A DNA stretch of 13,787 bases, from the NCBI GenBank assembly GCA_937967805.1, contig CALBTC010000167.1, positions 1 through 13,787 on the forward strand, given 5' to 3'. Origin of the DNA: an uncultured Anaerolineaceae bacterium. GTDB lineage: Bacteria; Chloroflexota; Anaerolineae; Promineifilales; Promineifilaceae. Shown here one piece after another: positions 12,469-13,787 of this stretch; the stretch's first letter is position 1, and each line of letters starts with the position of its first letter. Under the pieces are notes generated by a model. That model was given only the letters and a program-made list of their open reading frames with translations, was not told where the DNA came from and searched no databases. The position numbers were made by a program, and so were the translations under genes.

Positions 12469-13787
12469 ATGTCTGAACGTAAAAAATTTAAAGTGACTTA
12501 CTCTACCTTAGCCAGCCCCGATCCTCTGCTGCACGAATATTTTGATGAAGCTGTGGAGGAGGCCAAAGCTGGTTTTGGCAAAACCTTCCCCATGTTTATC
12601 AATGGCGAAGAGCGCACGGCCGAAAAACAGTTTGAGAAGCGCAGCCCGGTGAACCTGGATATGGTTATGGGCCACTTTCAATACGGCACTGAAGAAGATG
12701 TGAATGATGCGGTTGCCGCCGCCAAAGCGGCATTCCCCGCCTGGGGCAGCCGTCCCTGGCAGGAGCGTGTGGCCATCATGCGCAAAGCGGCCGATCTCAT
12801 CAGCGAGCGCCTGTTCCACATGGCGGCCGTGATGAGCCTGGAAATTGGCAAAAACCGGCTGGAAGCATTGGGCGATGTGGAAGAAACGGCCGATCTCATC
12901 CGCTATAACTGTGACGCTATCGAGAAGAACGATAACTTTAATCGGCCGCTGCTCTCCGAGAGCGACAAACACCACAACCGCAGCGTGCTCAAGCCATATG
13001 GCGTTTGGGCCGTGATTTCCCCCTTCAACTTCCCCGGCGCGCTGGCCGGTGGACCGGCCGGAGCCGCCCTGGTAGCCGGCAACTGCGTGGTGCTTAAGCC
13101 CGCCACCGACCCACCATACACCGCCTGGCTGCTCCCCGAACGCTGCCGCGATGCCGGCGTTCCCGCCGGTGTGTTTAACTTCCTCACCGGCAGCGGGCGC
13201 GTGGTAGGCCAGACGCTGGTGGACCATCCCGACGTAGACGGCATCACCTTCACCGGCAGCTACGACGTGGGCATGAACATTTTGCGCTCCTTTGCCCACG
13301 GCCGTTATCCGCGCCCGGTCATTGCCGAGATGGGCGGCAAGAACCCTACCATCGTCAGCAAAAAGGCCGACCTGGACAAAGCAGCGATGGGCGTGATGCG
13401 CTCTGCCTTTGGTTTACAGGGGCAAAAATGTTCCGCTTGCTCGCGCGTCTATGTAGACAAAGATGTGAAGGACGAGTTCATGACCAAGCTGGTCGATCTG
13501 ACCTCGCAAATTAAGGTTGGCGATCCCACCAAGAAAGAAAACTGGATGGGCCCGGTGGCCAACAAAGGTGCCTTTAACGATTACAAAGAGTTTGTCGCCG
13601 ACCTACGCGAGCACGGCGATATCGTTTATGGTGGTCAGGTGCTTGAAGATGCGGGTAACGGCTACTTTGTCGCGCCTACGATTGTCGATAATCTGCCGGA
13701 GGATCATCGTTTGTGGAAACATGAGATGTTCTTGCCCATTGTGACGGTGGCCGGTTATGAAGACCTGAACGAAGCGATGGAAAAAGC
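12469..13787 (+). CDS. Aldehyde dehydrogenase, delta-1-pyrroline-5-carboxylate dehydrogenase-like (3' end cut)
   Basis: The first 439 codons are visible, and the reading frame is open to the window end. The protein starts MSERKKFKVTYSTLASPDP and has the NAD(P)-dependent aldehyde dehydrogenase fold. It shows SPFNFPG (184-190, oxyanion Asn187), the cofactor lysine in VVLKPA (Lys210), FTGSYDVG (261-268), the general base in AEMGGKNP (Glu287) and the nucleophile in GQKCSACSR (Cys321). The N-terminal extension of about 35 residues and the FGLQGQKCSA block resemble PruA/RocA, which oxidise glutamate semialdehyde to glutamate in proline breakdown. The family usually runs past 500 residues, so roughly 80-100 are missing. 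No proline dehydrogenase gene is visible, so the exact aldehyde is inferred. Preferred use of GCC, CTG and GGC codons resembles that of the tilS and peptidase genes. Confidence 0.9.
   Translation, partial: MSERKKFKVTYSTLASPDPLLHEYFDEAVEEAKAGFGKTFPMFINGEERTAEKQFEKRSPVNLDMVMGHFQYGTEEDVNDAVAAAKAAFPAWGSRPWQERVAIMRKAADLISERLFHMAAVMSLEIGKNRLEALGDVEETADLIRYNCDAIEKNDNFNRPLLSESDKHHNRSVLKPYGVWAVISPFNFPGALAGGPAGAALVAGNCVVLKPATDPPYTAWLLPERCRDAGVPAGVFNFLTGSGRVVGQTLVDHPDVDGITFTGSYDVGMNILRSFAHGRYPRPVIAEMGGKNPTIVSKKADLDKAAMGVMRSAFGLQGQKCSACSRVYVDKDVKDEFMTKLVDLTSQIKVGDPTKKENWMGPVANKGAFNDYKEFVADLREHGDIVYGGQVLEDAGNGYFVAPTIVDNLPEDHRLWKHEMFLPIVTVAGYEDLNEAMEK

Larger units (their letters stand above)
86..13305. 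repeat. Dispersed palindrome ACGGCCGT (HIP1-like), 20 exact copies
   Basis: Exact ACGGCCGT starts at 86, 676, 1092, 1916, 2322, 2698, 4977, 6478, 6803, 6958, 7651, 7753, 8490, 8994, 9232, 9442, 10347, 11862, 11916 and 13298. Six of these extend to AACGGCCGTT (676, 1092, 4977, 6803, 7753 and 11916, counted from the first A of the octamer). About 20 further copies keep only the core CGGCCG, often as ACGGCCGC or ACGGCCGA. The copies lie in genes on both strands and in gaps. Within genes they fall in all three frames, giving Thr-Ala-Val, Asn-Gly-Arg or Arg-Pro. Counts were made by eye. Confidence 0.85.

Noticed and set aside
12508..13299. Long minus-strand open frame (263 codons)
   Set aside because: It lies antisense to the aldehyde dehydrogenase, whose catalytic motifs and strong ribosome site prove the plus strand. 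The antisense translation is rich in His, Gly and Val with no family resemblance.

Overview
The window reads as a chromosomal segment of a filamentous or anaerolinean-type Chloroflexota bacterium. This is an inference. It rests on a GC content near 50%, envelope proteins with Thr/Pro-rich 'TATP/TPTNTP' linkers, a COG2229-type small GTPase next to a DUF4388 (PatA N-terminal-like) protein, and no sign of phage or plasmid genes. All genes are bacterial in layout, with sigma70-type promoters and Shine-Dalgarno sites.

Left part (1-5836, all on the minus strand). A DUF4388/winged-helix protein and a small Ras-like GTPase form one signalling pair, served by a near-consensus promoter about 200 nt upstream. 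A second probable operon follows: alpha/beta hydrolase, V4R-domain protein, left-handed beta-helix protein, a homologue of cyanobacterial acyl-ACP reductase (AAR, COG5322) with its nucleophilic cysteine conserved, and a response regulator cut by the window edge. The hydrolase, V4R and reductase genes suggest metabolism or sensing of a hydrophobic acyl compound, with signalling proteins around it. No aldehyde-deformylating oxygenase is visible.

Middle part (6135-8397). A tRNA-Leu(UAA) with its own promoter and terminator precedes tilS (tRNA-Ile lysidine synthase). A universal stress protein lies convergent to tilS.

Right part (8602-13787, plus strand). Two adjacent paralogues each carry a membrane anchor, a Thr/Pro linker, a C39-like cysteine peptidase domain and TPR-like repeats. 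After them come a histidine phosphatase gene set between two related inverted repeats, and the first 439 codons of an aldehyde dehydrogenase resembling delta-1-pyrroline-5-carboxylate dehydrogenase, cut by the window end.

The strongest unexplained signal is at the DNA level. The palindrome ACGGCCGT occurs exactly 20 times, and its core CGGCCG about 40 times, in coding and non-coding DNA and in all three codon frames. This resembles the HIP1 palindrome of cyanobacteria in style but has a different sequence.
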